From Candidatus Cloacimonadota bacterium (GTDB lineage: Bacteria > Cloacimonadota > Cloacimonadia > Cloacimonadales > TCS61): 50,895 nt of DNA. Within the stretch, counting starts at the first letter, position 1. Every line of letters begins with the position of its first letter. The DNA is taken from positions 1-50,895 of the forward strand of contig JAGGWK010000082.1 of the NCBI GenBank assembly GCA_021157525.1. The letters run 5' to 3'. Both the position numbers and the translations under genes were made by a program. Below are positions 16,373 through 25,650 of the stretch, piece after piece. The notes below the pieces were generated by a model. That model was not told where the DNA came from and did not search any database. It was given only the letters and a program-made list of their open reading frames with translations.

Positions 16373-17596
16373 CTAATAATCCATAAACTTCCAATAGAGG
16401 GTGATATAGGGCTGTTGGAAATGGAAGCCAATGCGCAAACTGTTATTGGCCGCATAGGTAATACCAAAGTCCAGATCAAATTCTTTACGCTCTCCCTGGG
16501 AGTAATCGGGTAAAAAGTCGTTCTCAAAATATCCTTCGATGGATTTCCCAAAAGATTGATAGTGGTTACCAGGATCATAAAATACTTCGCTGATAAATTT
16601 GATTTTACGGCTCAGATCATAATCCATCCCGGCATACAAACGATAGGCATGAAAACTGTTTTTTCCAAAGCCGCCACTCAGATTTACATTATCGCCATCA
16701 GTGCCAACCCCCGAAGTAACAGCTTTCTCAAAAGCCAGTTTATCTACGGTGCCACCAAAATGAAGGCTCCAGTTACCCCGTCCAGACTTGAGGGGTGAGC
16801 GAATACTGTAAATGAGAGAGGCTTTCCAATAGAATTCTTTGTTTTTGCCATAGAGCTCTTTTATGGCATCCAGTCCCCCGTCGCTATCGATTTCTTTCAA
16901 TTGATTTTCTTCGTAATAACGGGCATATTCCCGATTCATATCATGATTGGAAAAGAGTGAAGCTTCCAGAGCCAGATTGGATTTTTTCGCTCCCAGGTGA
17001 TGCTGCATCAGTATAAAGCGGGAGGTAAGATTAAGGTCGGCATTGAAGTCGTGACGCAGACTGGTGAAGAGATGCATCCTGTCTGTAAAACCATAGCCCA
17101 TAGAAAAACCGGCGATGTAAAAGGTGTAGGGAGGCAGCACAAACGCTGTGGGGTCGCTGAAGAGAGTCGTGTTTTGTTCTTCTCCGGCAAAGAAGGTCTT
17201 TTTCTGAAGATACCGCTCCAGCTTTCCGCCATAATAACGATCCATATTTTCAACATCGGCTTTGTTGGTACGTATCACACCATAATCGTTCTGAATGGTT
17301 ACATACACTTCGTCTTCGCCGATCATGCGGCCGCGCAAAACCGAACCGTCTTTCTTTAGTATCTTTACCGTTTCTTCCAGGATGTCCTCTTTGGGAATGA
17401 TCAGGATGCCTTCACCGGTATCCAGTTTATAGGAGCCGTCTTCCATCACCGCAACTACTTTCCCGTAGAAATTCGTGTTATCCTTGAGGTAAAATGTGCG
17501 TTGTTGACCCACCACAGATTGGGGTTTTTCAGGGGTTTCCGCCATCCCGATGACGGCCATAACACAGAGTAATCCCAAAATAATAATCCGTTTCAT
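16373..17596 (-). CDS. Outer-membrane beta-barrel protein, unknown function
   Basis: The start at 17596 (MKRIIILGLL...) follows AAGGAG and opens a signal peptide ending near AMA-ETPEK, giving 407 residues. Residues about 30-125 look like two small strand-rich repeats of an SH3/Sm-like kind (FYLKDNTNFYGKVVAV, KILKKDGSVLRGRMIG). The rest is a series of amphipathic strands with aromatic girdles, ending in FMDY as an outer-membrane C-terminal aromatic. The FGYGFTDRMHLF-type strand (here MGYGFTDRMHLFTS) recalls many uncharacterised FCB barrels. Single gene with its own terminator. No substrate can be inferred. Confidence 0.75.
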   Translation of the reverse strand: MKRIIILGLLCVMAVIGMAETPEKPQSVVGQQRTFYLKDNTNFYGKVVAVMEDGSYKLDTGEGILIIPKEDILEETVKILKKDGSVLRGRMIGEDEVYVTIQNDYGVIRTNKADVENMDRYYGGKLERYLQKKTFFAGEEQNTTLFSDPTAFVLPPYTFYIAGFSMGYGFTDRMHLFTSLRHDFNADLNLTSRFILMQHHLGAKKSNLALEASLFSNHDMNREYARYYEENQLKEIDSDGGLDAIKELYGKNKEFYWKASLIYSIRSPLKSGRGNWSLHFGGTVDKLAFEKAVTSGVGTDGDNVNLSGGFGKNSFHAYRLYAGMDYDLSRKIKFISEVFYDPGNHYQSFGKSIEGYFENDFLPDYSQGERKEFDLDFGITYAANNSLRIGFHFQQPYITLYWKFMDY

Positions 17597-17647
17597 CACT
17601 TCTCCTTTGTACAACATGTGCCTATCTCAGCTATGGATGTCTTCTTG

Positions 17648-18250
17648 TCAAATTTTTCGTGCAGACTGAAGCAAATCAGTCAGTTGTTTCTTTGTACTGG
17701 ATGCATCCCGATGCAGGATGGTGTGGAATCCCAGCCGGGAAGCAGTCTCGATGTTTTGGGGTACATCATCTATAAAGAGACAGGAGTCGGGATGAAGCTG
17801 GTAAGCCTCCAAAGCCCGAAGGTAAATTTTATCCTGGGGTTTGTTGGCTCCCAATTGATAACTCAGCATCAGGTGGTCATCAAAGATCCTCAGCTGTGGC
17901 CATGTGGCGTAGATGTAGTTGTAGTGCAGTTCATCGGTATTTGAAAGCAGAAACACGTTATACTCCTGTGCCATCTGGGCAGCCAGATTAAGCATGACAT
18001 CCATGGGAAAAAAGTGATGGGTCCATAATTGCGTGAATTCCGCATCGCTAACGGTGGAGCCCAAAAACTGCTGCATCCGGTCTATGAACTGTCTGGTGCT
18101 TATTTCCCCAGCGTCGAAGGGTGCGACAATGTGGGCGACATCCTGTAACGTGTGGCTGTGAGGTAGGCAACCCATGCCGGTGAAAAACTGCTCAAAATCG
18201 TAGCCGATGAGCACATTCCCCAAATCGAAAATTATGTTTCTAATGGCCAT
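17648..18250 (-). CDS. HAD family hydrolase, subfamily IA (YihX-like)
   Basis: A 200-residue haloacid-dehalogenase-superfamily phosphatase. Motif I appears as FDLGNVL, where the usual second Asp is replaced by Asn-Val (typical of the YihX-like group), motif II as LLSNTDELH, the Lys motif as GANKPQDKIY and motif III as FIDDVPQN. These enzymes usually remove phosphate from small sugar or nucleotide phosphates. It overlaps dtd by 11 bases and is the last gene of the minus operon that includes gmhA. A sugar-phosphate role is conceivable but unproven. Confidence 0.88.
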   Translation of the reverse strand: MAIRNIIFDLGNVLIGYDFEQFFTGMGCLPHSHTLQDVAHIVAPFDAGEISTRQFIDRMQQFLGSTVSDAEFTQLWTHHFFPMDVMLNLAAQMAQEYNVFLLSNTDELHYNYIYATWPQLRIFDDHLMLSYQLGANKPQDKIYLRALEAYQLHPDSCLFIDDVPQNIETASRLGFHTILHRDASSTKKQLTDLLQSARKI

Positions 18251-18689
18251 CGGTGCGCTCTAACAGGATGGTTACCGGCCCGTCATTGGTTAAGGAAAGC
18301 TTCATGTGAGCGCCAAATACTCCATATTCCACAGGGATGCCGGTAGCCTCGAGCGCCCTGCCAAAGGATTGATACATTCCCTCGGCAACTTCCGGCGATG
18401 CCGCCTGAGTAAAATCCGGGCGACGTCCACGATTGCAACGGCCATAGAGGGTAAATTGGGAGACTAATAAAATACTGCCCCCTACGTCTTGCACCGAACG
18501 GTTCATTTTGCCGTCGCTATCTTCAAATATTCTCAGTTCCACGCATTTCTTCACCAGCCACGAGATATCGGAAGCGGTATCCGCTGGGCCAACACCTAAC
18601 AAAACCACCAGTCCGACGCCGATAGATCCCACTCTCTGGCCGGCCACCGTTACCTCGGCCTTACTCACCCGCTGCAAAACCAGTCGCAT
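18240..18689 (-). CDS. dtd: D-aminoacyl-tRNA deacylase
   Basis: Homodimeric proofreading enzyme that hydrolyses D-amino acids (and glycine mischarged on tRNA-Ala) from tRNA. The N-terminus MRLVLQRVSKAEVTV is diagnostic, and so are the active-site SQFTLYG and the Gly-cisPro motif, seen here as NDGPVT (family usually NxGPVT). 149 residues is standard. The start shares its first base with the end of gmhA, giving tight coupling. Confidence 0.96.
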   Translation of the reverse strand: MRLVLQRVSKAEVTVAGQRVGSIGVGLVVLLGVGPADTASDISWLVKKCVELRIFEDSDGKMNRSVQDVGGSILLVSQFTLYGRCNRGRRPDFTQAASPEVAEGMYQSFGRALEATGIPVEYGVFGAHMKLSLTNDGPVTILLERTDGH

Positions 18690-19279
18690 CAGGCATCCTG
18701 ATAATTATCGGGGAAAAGGATCCGCTCCACCCCTTCGATGATGCTGTGAAGCAGCAGCATGTGTATCTCCTGGATGCGGTCGGAGGTGGTTCCGGGAATG
18801 ACAAACTCCAGTTCACAGCGGTTTTTCAGTGCGCCGCCATCTTTGCCCAAAAGGGCAATAGTATGCATCTTACCATGGTGTGCGGCTTCCACAGCCCGTA
18901 TTACATTGGCAGAATTGCCGCTGGTAGAGAGGCCGATGAACACATCACCGGGCTTCCCAAAGGCTTCTACTCCCCGGGAGAATATCTCGTCAAATCCAAA
19001 ATCATTGGCTACGCAGGTGATGTGGGATGGATCGCTGAGGGCGATGGCCGGTAAGGGAGGGCGGTTGCCCCTGAAGCGGCCGGTAAATTCTTCGGCAAAA
19101 TGCATGGCATCGGTTGCGCTACCTCCGTTACCGCAAATGATCACTTTGTTTCCCTGCTGAAAGGTCTTGGCCAAAAGCTCTGCGCACTGCGCCATGGTAC
19201 CGGCTGTAGTGGTATCGGCGAGAACCGTGCCCAAAAGAGTGCAGGCATCCCGTAATGCTTTCTCCATCTTATTTCTCAT
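18689..19279 (-). CDS. gmhA: Phosphoheptose isomerase (sedoheptulose-7-phosphate isomerase)
   Basis: Converts sedoheptulose 7-phosphate to D-glycero-D-manno-heptose 7-phosphate, the first step to lipopolysaccharide or S-layer heptose. The SIS fold is shown by VIICGNGGSATDAMHFAEEF (with the HFAEE active-site segment), TGRFRGNRPPLPAIAL, a central GDVFIGLSTSGNSANV and the C-terminal IQEIHMLLLHSIIEGVE. The true start is the ATG at 19279, with AGGAGG close in front. It gives 196 residues, the family norm; the upstream open frame is only the overlap of the preceding gene. It supports an outer membrane with heptose-bearing glycans. Confidence 0.96.
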   Translation of the reverse strand: MRNKMEKALRDACTLLGTVLADTTTAGTMAQCAELLAKTFQQGNKVIICGNGGSATDAMHFAEEFTGRFRGNRPPLPAIALSDPSHITCVANDFGFDEIFSRGVEAFGKPGDVFIGLSTSGNSANVIRAVEAAHHGKMHTIALLGKDGGALKNRCELEFVIPGTTSDRIQEIHMLLLHSIIEGVERILFPDNYQDA

Positions 19280-19287
19280 CTCTCCTC

Positions 19288-22200
19288 CTAAAATTCTGCC
19301 TTTATTTCCATACGTAATTCCTGCTCGCTGGGGTCGTCCGGGTTGTCTTTTCCCGAATATTCTACCACCAGCGACGTTACGTCGTTCATCCGATAATCTA
19401 TCGTGAGGTGCCACTTGGTGACGAGACCGTTATTTTTGTCAAAGAAAGAAGTGGCTTGCACGCCGGAACGCTGGTTGTAGCGTATCTCTCCACGGGCAAA
19501 GGCGCGATATTTTCTCGCCCACAGCCAGGTGAATTGCTGGGATGCCAGATAGGAATCCATGGCGTAATGAGCACCGCTTGAGGTGATATCGCCGGTTTCC
19601 TGTGTGTAGCCTGCGGTGGTGATGGAGGAGAGTGCATCATTGAGGGAGCGGCGGAAATCCAGGTTCAGCTGGATATCTTCTAATTCTTCGTTCAGGCGCG
19701 TATCTTCGGACGTGCTGTATGTGGCGGTGCATTCCAGGGAAGACCGCTTCGGCATCTGGTATTGTAAACTTCCTTGCCACATATCTTTACGTAGCCGTTC
19801 GCTGGACGCATTGTAGCGGTTGTCCAGGGTTCTGTCTGTCTGGTGCTTCAGTTTGGCACTGAGGGTGCGGCGGATGAGATCCAGCCACAGGGTATTGCGC
19901 AGAGTACGACTGCTGTAGATGCTGGTATCTTCCTGCATCAAAACCTGGGGCTGCAAAAGGTAGAGCTTGGTCTTCTGGTCGCTGGTAGAGTTTTCATGCA
20001 CCAGCGCATAACTTTCCCACTGGATGCGGCTCCACAAACCTTTGGTGATGTTTCTGGGACTGAGGGTGAGGGTGGCGCTGCTGTTTATCTCCACCGCCAT
20101 TGCCGGATTGTTATAATCGATAGCCGTGATTACCCAGTCATACTCGCCATTTTCACTAACCACGCCGGTGCTGTCATAAATTCCCAACTCGTCACCCACA
20201 AACTCCAGTTCCCGCACTTTGGGATAAAATTCCACATTTTTCATGGTGTATTGGGTGCGTAACTGGATGGCTTTTTTCCAGAAACTGCTTCGTAGTGTAG
20301 CGCCGGCCATATCAAAATTCCGGGTGGAATCGGTGATGACGGTGCGATGAGAGTATTGCAGGTCTGCATTGTGGTTGCCGCTGATAATGCGCAATGCCGT
20401 GGAAGTGGTGTGAGCCCGGATTTTCTGCTGCCACCCTGGGGTCTGTAATGAGTCAATGATTTCGGTTTTGTAGGATGCCGATCCATTGGTGTGAGGCCTG
20501 CCTTCGGTAGCCACGGAGATCTGTTGCCACCGGGTTTTGGTTCCCGCCTCCAGCAAACTGATGGTTTCCTGCTGCTTTTTGTAATATTCCTGACCCTTTA
20601 TTATCGTTTTTTTCACCTTATAACTCACCGTGCCACTGTGAGTTGTCACATCCCTGTCTTCCGCCTGGGAGCTTTTGCTGTCCTGCCGATAGGTGCTGTA
20701 GATCACGTTGCTCTGGGGCAGCCATCCAGACTGGATGGAACGGAGCCCGCAACTGGTTTTCTCCTGGGTTGCATAGTTGTTTGCTGTATTTTTTGCATAC
20801 GATGCAAAGGGCGTGATTTTCCCGTCAATCTTCAGGCTGAGTGCGGCATTGTAGCTCGATTGATCCACGCTGTCTGGCAAGGGTGAAAATTCATACAAAT
20901 CCAGAGGATTGTTGAGCTGGGCAAAGGTGGATAGCCGCTTCGTGCGGGTGAGATAATGCAGCTTAAGCGTCGGTTCCAGCTTATTCCACTGAGGTTGCAA
21001 CGCAGCTGCGGCATAGAAACCAAAGCCGTTGTTATCGCCGTCATCGGAAGAGGAGAAGGTATTTTGATCATATTGGGAAGCGATGGTTTCCGCCACCAAG
21101 GACAGCCAGTCGGTTTTCAGTTGCCCCCGCAGATCATAGTTTTGTCGTGATTGCGGACGGGGCAGCAGTTTTTGGGGTAGATACTCTCCCAATCCATTGC
21201 CACCTGCATCATAGCCTGCATAGATGTAGTAAAGTCCATCGGTAGAAAGTTGATATGTGCCGACGCCATACCCCACATAGCTGAAGATGATATTGTAAGA
21301 TCCTGTGGTGTCATCAAATACATATTCATAATATTCTGCCGTGGGAGTAGTAATTTTGCGATATGCTCCGGCACCGGGATCGGTTTGGAAAATGCCATTC
21401 CCCCAAGCCTGGCTGTCTCCGGCATCGGCCAGAACGGCCAGGTCGGCGGCATCAAAGTCATTCAGCAGAGGATTATCCTGATCATCCACCTGAGAGATGA
21501 GGCTGGCCTTGAGACTGATGGCATCGGTGAGGTGCACTTCACTTTGGGCCAGATACATGGTTTGTCGATATTCTTCGTCGGCAAACTGATACTCCACCTG
21601 AATAAAGGAAGTGGCGGTGATGAAGTGAGTTTGGGTGAAGCTGATGCTTCCCTCGGCATAATCGATGGTATAGTCATCCCCCCGCTGCATTTGTTTGCCA
21701 TCCAGAAAAACGGTTTCGGTGCCGGGCACCACCTGCAGTCCACTGGAAATATTTTGAGACAGGTAGTAGGGTCCCTGCTTCGCTTCCACTCCGGCAATGG
21801 TGGAGGTAGCCTTTTTCCCTTTGGCTACGGCTACTGCGCCTCGGTAACTGTTTGTGCGGAACCATGAAGCTTTGAGCCCTTCGAATTTTGGTGTGTAATT
21901 GATAAATCGGGTATTGGCAAATTGCATCTCAAGATCACCGAAGGCCAGCTCGTATTGCTTGCCATACAGGCGGATGAAGATTTTGTCCAGATTGCTGATC
22001 TCTCGTGAGTCCCCTTCCGGGGTGATGGGAGTCTGGCTGTCGGAAAGCTGTGCTTCGATATTCAGATTGGAGCTCATCTTACCATTGAGCCGCAAATAAA
22101 GGGATTGATCGAGGTTAAAATCCTTGGTGTTACTCACGGAAATGGAGATGGTTTTGCTCCCGGAGATGCTGAGATTGGTATCGGAATAAAAGAGGTTTTT

Positions 22201-22560
22201 TGCAGGCTTCTTTGTCAGGATGCGGGTGGTGTCGGCTGCATCCTGCTGAAGATAGGCAAAGGCTTTTTGGGCAAGTGCTGCGGGATAGTGCATGTACACA
22301 ATTCGCACAGAGCCAAAGGGCTGCGAAAAGGTGATAGCGCCGGTGCGGTATTCCAGCTGGTAATCCTGGCCGGGAACAAGGAGAGAATCGGTTACAAAAA
22401 GGGAATCGGAACCAGCGACCACCAAGCTATGGCGTAACTGAAAATCCAGATGGCGGGAAGAGGTGGTAAGGGTTTCCTGCTGCCAAAGGGGCGAAATAAA
22501 GTCGGCGCCATATGCAGTGGCGCAACAACAGAGCAGTAATAGGATCAGGAGCTTAGGCAT
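19288..22560 (-). CDS. Giant outer-membrane beta-barrel protein, SprA-like strand repeats
   Basis: 1090 residues. The start at 22560 opens a signal peptide (MPKLLILLLLCCCATAYG); the longer open frame upstream is only the overlap with the Nudix gene. Repeated units of the form V/L-x-G-x-D-Y-x-x-x-Y-x-x-G-x-I-T-F occur at least twice: LVPGQDYQLEYRTGAITF near residue 60 and MQRGDDYTIDYAEGSISF near 300. Such units are typical of SprA-like and related large FCB barrels. The rest is a long run of amphipathic strands ending in MEIKAEF. SprA is the translocon of type IX secretion but is usually longer (over 2000), so this may be a shortened relative or a different barrel. The end lies 8 bases before gmhA. 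Confidence 0.7.
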   Translation of the reverse strand: MPKLLILLLLCCCATAYGADFISPLWQQETLTTSSRHLDFQLRHSLVVAGSDSLFVTDSLLVPGQDYQLEYRTGAITFSQPFGSVRIVYMHYPAALAQKAFAYLQQDAADTTRILTKKPAKNLFYSDTNLSISGSKTISISVSNTKDFNLDQSLYLRLNGKMSSNLNIEAQLSDSQTPITPEGDSREISNLDKIFIRLYGKQYELAFGDLEMQFANTRFINYTPKFEGLKASWFRTNSYRGAVAVAKGKKATSTIAGVEAKQGPYYLSQNISSGLQVVPGTETVFLDGKQMQRGDDYTIDYAEGSISFTQTHFITATSFIQVEYQFADEEYRQTMYLAQSEVHLTDAISLKASLISQVDDQDNPLLNDFDAADLAVLADAGDSQAWGNGIFQTDPGAGAYRKITTPTAEYYEYVFDDTTGSYNIIFSYVGYGVGTYQLSTDGLYYIYAGYDAGGNGLGEYLPQKLLPRPQSRQNYDLRGQLKTDWLSLVAETIASQYDQNTFSSSDDGDNNGFGFYAAAALQPQWNKLEPTLKLHYLTRTKRLSTFAQLNNPLDLYEFSPLPDSVDQSSYNAALSLKIDGKITPFASYAKNTANNYATQEKTSCGLRSIQSGWLPQSNVIYSTYRQDSKSSQAEDRDVTTHSGTVSYKVKKTIIKGQEYYKKQQETISLLEAGTKTRWQQISVATEGRPHTNGSASYKTEIIDSLQTPGWQQKIRAHTTSTALRIISGNHNADLQYSHRTVITDSTRNFDMAGATLRSSFWKKAIQLRTQYTMKNVEFYPKVRELEFVGDELGIYDSTGVVSENGEYDWVITAIDYNNPAMAVEINSSATLTLSPRNITKGLWSRIQWESYALVHENSTSDQKTKLYLLQPQVLMQEDTSIYSSRTLRNTLWLDLIRRTLSAKLKHQTDRTLDNRYNASSERLRKDMWQGSLQYQMPKRSSLECTATYSTSEDTRLNEELEDIQLNLDFRRSLNDALSSITTAGYTQETGDITSSGAHYAMDSYLASQQFTWLWARKYRAFARGEIRYNQRSGVQATSFFDKNNGLVTKWHLTIDYRMNDVTSLVVEYSGKDNPDDPSEQELRMEIKAEF

Positions 22561-23033
22561 GGACCAACTGATGGGTAAAAGGCTACCGAATGGTTCTGCA
22601 GTTTTCCATCCATATAGGAAAAACGAGCCGAGAAAATTCTGGGTTGATCCAGCCATTTGAGGAAAATGTAATCCCCCTCCCACAATGGCAACTCTTCGAT
22701 CTTGGCATCCTCTATCCAAGCCAGAGTGCCTTCGGGGCAATCGATGAGCTGGCCGGAAAAATCGGTGGCGGTGAAGACGAAAACACACCAGTCATTTGCG
22801 CCATCAAAGCGGGGAAAGGTGATGATTCCTTTGAGAGCCGGACGCTGTATGACGAGACCACTTTCTTCTCTCACCTCCCGCATAACGCATTGCTCGGGGG
22901 ATTCTCCGGCTTCTGCTTTGCCCCCCAGCCCATTCCATTTTCCCTTGTGGATGTCTTTGGGCTTTTTGTTGCGATGCAGCATCAAAGTGCGGCCATTATC
23001 TTTTATGTAGCAAAGGGTTGCGATAATTGTCAT
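22545..23033 (-). CDS. Nudix hydrolase, MutT-type (8-oxo-dGTP diphosphatase-like)
   Basis: A 162-residue enzyme that hydrolyses nucleoside-diphosphate derivatives, most like the MutT/MTH1 group that cleans oxidised nucleotides. The Nudix box is complete: GGKAEAGESPEQCVMREVREESGL, matching G-x5-E-x7-R-E-x-x-E-E-x-G (about residues 38-60). RNKKPKDIHKGKWNGLGGK before it is characteristic of MTH1-like members. It overlaps PspC by four bases and the giant barrel gene by 16. Confidence 0.92.
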   Translation of the reverse strand: MTIIATLCYIKDNGRTLMLHRNKKPKDIHKGKWNGLGGKAEAGESPEQCVMREVREESGLVIQRPALKGIITFPRFDGANDWCVFVFTATDFSGQLIDCPEGTLAWIEDAKIEELPLWEGDYIFLKWLDQPRIFSARFSYMDGKLQNHSVAFYPSVGPCLSS

Positions 23034-23437
23034 TCGTCCTCAAGGGGAAAGATGAACCAGAAAAAGAGGTAGAGGAGAATGCCTACGCCGCCGCTAAATC
23101 CCAGGATGACGAAAATAATGCGCACCAAGCTGACATCCCACTTGAGGAAGTCGGCCAAGCCCGTGCAAACTCCGGCGATCATGCGCCCGTCCCACCGGCG
23201 ATAAACCTTGTTTTTGGGTTCCTCTTCCGGGGGAACATCGATAATGACTGGATCAACATCTTCCCGTGGAAGAATGATCCAGAGACCGAGATAAACCAGC
23301 AGGCCGGTGCCTCCAAAAAAGATAGAGATGAAAAACAGCAGACGAATGATGGACACATCGATACCGGTGGTCTCAGCTAATCCGCCACAGACTCCGGCAA
23401 AATATTTGTCTTTGATAGAAGTATGCAACTTATGCAT
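23030..23437 (-). CDS. Tandem PspC-domain membrane protein
   Basis: 135 residues carrying two complete PspC domains. The first is KDKYFAGVCGGLAETTGID...LLFFISIFFGGTGLLVYLGLWIILP (about 9-60); the second is DGRMIAGVCTGLADFLKWD...VRIIFVILGFSGGVGILLYLFFWFIFP (about 78-130). They are joined by an acidic, proline-containing linker. PspC-type proteins sit in the inner membrane and take part in envelope-stress signalling with PspA/B, but no pspA is visible. It heads the minus-strand operon and overlaps the Nudix gene by four bases. Tandem duplication is seen in some FCB genomes. Confidence 0.9.
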   Translation of the reverse strand: MHKLHTSIKDKYFAGVCGGLAETTGIDVSIIRLLFFISIFFGGTGLLVYLGLWIILPREDVDPVIIDVPPEEEPKNKVYRRWDGRMIAGVCTGLADFLKWDVSLVRIIFVILGFSGGVGILLYLFFWFIFPLEDE

Positions 23438-23562
23438 GGGTCACTCCTTGTTTTTTGAACTTCAGGGTTAAGATGGCTTTGGTGACGTCAAGAAAAATAG
23501 TTTTCTCACCGGATGCCCAATGGCATCAAGCAGCATTGGACACATGACTTCAAAGGTAATCC

Positions 23563-23602
23563 CAAAAAAAAGCGGCCATCAAAGATTTCCTCAGATGACC
23601 GC
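23563..23602 (-). terminator. Intrinsic terminator of the secreted deiminase gene
   Basis: On the minus strand GCGGTCATC pairs with GATGGCCGC (one G-U pair), with an A/T-rich loop, and is followed by eight T (23564-23571 on the opposite strand). It starts about 17 bases after the deiminase stop codon. Confidence 0.85.
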
Positions 23603-23619
23603 AGATAGCTTTTATGCCG

Positions 23620-25650
23620 TCACTTCATCAGTGCGAGTTTTTTCATAGACTGGCTGGTGCCGGCGCTGAAACGGGCAAAATAGATACCGGATGCAACGCT
23701 TGTCTGAGCGTCGTCAGTACCATTCCACACAACGTTGTAGGTGCCGGGAGCACGGTGTGCATCAACCAGGGTTTTGATCAGTTCACCCTTGATGTTGAAG
23801 ATTTTCAAACTTACTTCTGCTGTTTCTGCAACGTAGTAAGTAAGGGTCGTTTCCGGATTGAAAGGATTGGGATAGTTATGAATCAATGCACTGTGACCAG
23901 GTACCTGTGGCGAGGTTACGCCGGAGCCGCTCACGTTCATGGTCACCGAAACCGTGGTCTCTTCCCGTCGGTCATCGCTGATAACTAACGAGCAGGTATA
24001 GATGCCTGTGGTGAGTTCTGTGCTGTCGAAGGTTACCGTAAGATCGGTGGTTTCGCCGGCGGCGATGGTTCCGGCATCGGGAGATTCTGTGAGCCAATCG
24101 GTAAGAGGGCTTTCTGCGATGGTGTAGTTCAGTGGCATCCCGCCGATGTTAGAAAGGGAGATGATTTCGCTGGTTGTACTGTTTGGGGTAAGGGACACGG
24201 TGAGTTCCAGCGGCGTTACCACCAGCTCTGCCTGGCCGGCAGAGAGGGCGAAGTGATGAGGATCTGCTGCGCCGATGAAGGGATGATTCATGCTGCGTCC
24301 TGAAAGATCGACAGCGTGGATGTAGTAAGAAACCTGGTTTCCTGCACTGATCGCCGGAATGGTGGCGCTGTAGCTGTTTCCCGCGATATTGGTCATCGGG
24401 ATGGTTTCCATGGGGCTGCCATCCACGGCATAGCGCACGTAGAGAGAATCGCTGATGAGAGCCTGACCACTGAGGGTGTAGATCTCTGCATCTATCTGGA
24501 TGTCTGAGCCAATGGGTTGTTCAGTAACGATGGGCTGATGCTTGATGTAGAGCATACCCCGGTCGGCTACGCCGCGGGTGCGGCAATGGAGAGCGTCGGT
24601 ATCCAACCACTCGGTGGAATATACGCCGATGATTTCATAACCGGGCATGGCTGTTTCATACACTGCCAAGGCTTCATCATCAAACTGATTTCCCGTTTGT
24701 GGCACAAAGACTTTGTTGTTCAAAATCAGTGAATTGGTGTAAGGCGTTGCGTTCCAGTAATCTCCGGGGGAATAGACGCGGAATACTTGAAAGGGTGTGC
24801 CATAGCTGGAAGTTTGACTGGCAAAATAATCGGCAGCAGCTTCATAATCGGCATAGCGGGGATCGCTGCTGGGCACCTGGCCGATAAGTACTTTATCCAC
24901 ATCCAGGAACTTGCCCCAGCAGTCGATGTGTTTGATGTAATCTCCCAGTGGATCTGGCACTACATGATAGGTATCGATTCCCAGATAATTTTGCATCATC
25001 TGGTTTATGTCATCATGAGAAAGATTGGTATTTTCTTCCCACACCAGATCGGTGGAGGCGCCAATGCCATTGCCGTCACACATGTAGTTTCCCCCGGTGT
25101 GTTCGATATTCATCCCATAAAGGTTTACCCCAAGAAAGTTGGCCACAATCACAGGAACTTCGTCATCCAGCGGGCGGGGACGGTTGTAAGGAAAATCCAC
25201 GATGCCGATCTGGCTGTTGTCTTCCATAATAAACCATGGGCCATAGTCTCGAATCCAATAGGAATTTGTGGAGGCATTGATGTAAACGACGTTGTCCATG
25301 TTTACGCCGTGATTCTGGAAATTGCTGTTGCAACTGTTTTGGGAGCTGCTGGAAACCACGGTATACACGGTGGCATCCTGAGACATCTCAGCAACCAGCT
25401 CATAGGGTACGCCCAGAGGATACACTACCAGCACACCTTCCATGGGATCAAATTCTGCTGTCTGTCGCACATCGCCAGCGGGCGGGTCTGTCGGGGTAAA
25501 GTTGCGGGTAAATGCCACATTTCCAAGAGCTTCTTCAGAGCTGAGATAATGACCAATGATGGGATTTTCAACTTCCCAGTTATCACTTTGTGCCCACAGT
25601 CCCAGAGCCATGGCTGCCATTACAAAAATCAGTAATACACGAATCTTCAT
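23620..25650 (-). CDS. Secreted peptidylarginine deiminase (PPAD-like) with C-terminal sorting domain
   Basis: 676 residues from the ATG at 25650, preceded by AGAGG and opening a signal peptide (MKIRVLLIFVMAAMALGLWA). The deiminase domain (about 55-375) matches the PAD_porph family. Catalytic residues are Asp135 in WIRDYGPW, His241/Asp243 in YIKHIDCWGKF and Cys356 in ALHCRTRG. Arg157 and Arg159 (NRPRP) correspond to the two arginines of P. gingivalis PPAD that hold the substrate's C-terminal carboxylate. Two Ig-like domains follow (about 378-470 and 475-585), and the C-terminus (from 592) is a YPNPFNP/FlgD-like sorting domain ending KKLALMK. Agmatine deiminase is the main alternative, but the export signal, Ig domains and residue spacing favour protein or peptide citrullination. 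Confidence 0.9.
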   Translation of the reverse strand: MKIRVLLIFVMAAMALGLWAQSDNWEVENPIIGHYLSSEEALGNVAFTRNFTPTDPPAGDVRQTAEFDPMEGVLVVYPLGVPYELVAEMSQDATVYTVVSSSSQNSCNSNFQNHGVNMDNVVYINASTNSYWIRDYGPWFIMEDNSQIGIVDFPYNRPRPLDDEVPVIVANFLGVNLYGMNIEHTGGNYMCDGNGIGASTDLVWEENTNLSHDDINQMMQNYLGIDTYHVVPDPLGDYIKHIDCWGKFLDVDKVLIGQVPSSDPRYADYEAAADYFASQTSSYGTPFQVFRVYSPGDYWNATPYTNSLILNNKVFVPQTGNQFDDEALAVYETAMPGYEIIGVYSTEWLDTDALHCRTRGVADRGMLYIKHQPIVTEQPIGSDIQIDAEIYTLSGQALISDSLYVRYAVDGSPMETIPMTNIAGNSYSATIPAISAGNQVSYYIHAVDLSGRSMNHPFIGAADPHHFALSAGQAELVVTPLELTVSLTPNSTTSEIISLSNIGGMPLNYTIAESPLTDWLTESPDAGTIAAGETTDLTVTFDSTELTTGIYTCSLVISDDRREETTVSVTMNVSGSGVTSPQVPGHSALIHNYPNPFNPETTLTYYVAETAEVSLKIFNIKGELIKTLVDAHRAPGTYNVVWNGTDDAQTSVASGIYFARFSAGTSQSMKKLALMK

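Noticed and set aside
19280-19414. N-terminal extension of gmhA
   Set aside because: It overlaps the barrel gene; the AGGAGG-supported ATG at 19279 gives the normal family length.
22561-22788. N-terminal extension of the giant barrel protein
   Set aside because: The extra 76 codons are the out-of-frame copy of the Nudix gene; the signal peptide begins at 22560.
24787-25635. Plus-strand ORF of 282 codons opposite the deiminase
   Set aside because: Shadow frame with repetitive His/Ile/Gly composition and no plausible start site.
23620-25650. Agmatine deiminase (AguA) assignment
   Set aside because: AguA is cytosolic and lacks Ig and sorting domains; the arginine pair and spacing match PPAD instead. 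Agmatine use is still not excluded experimentally.
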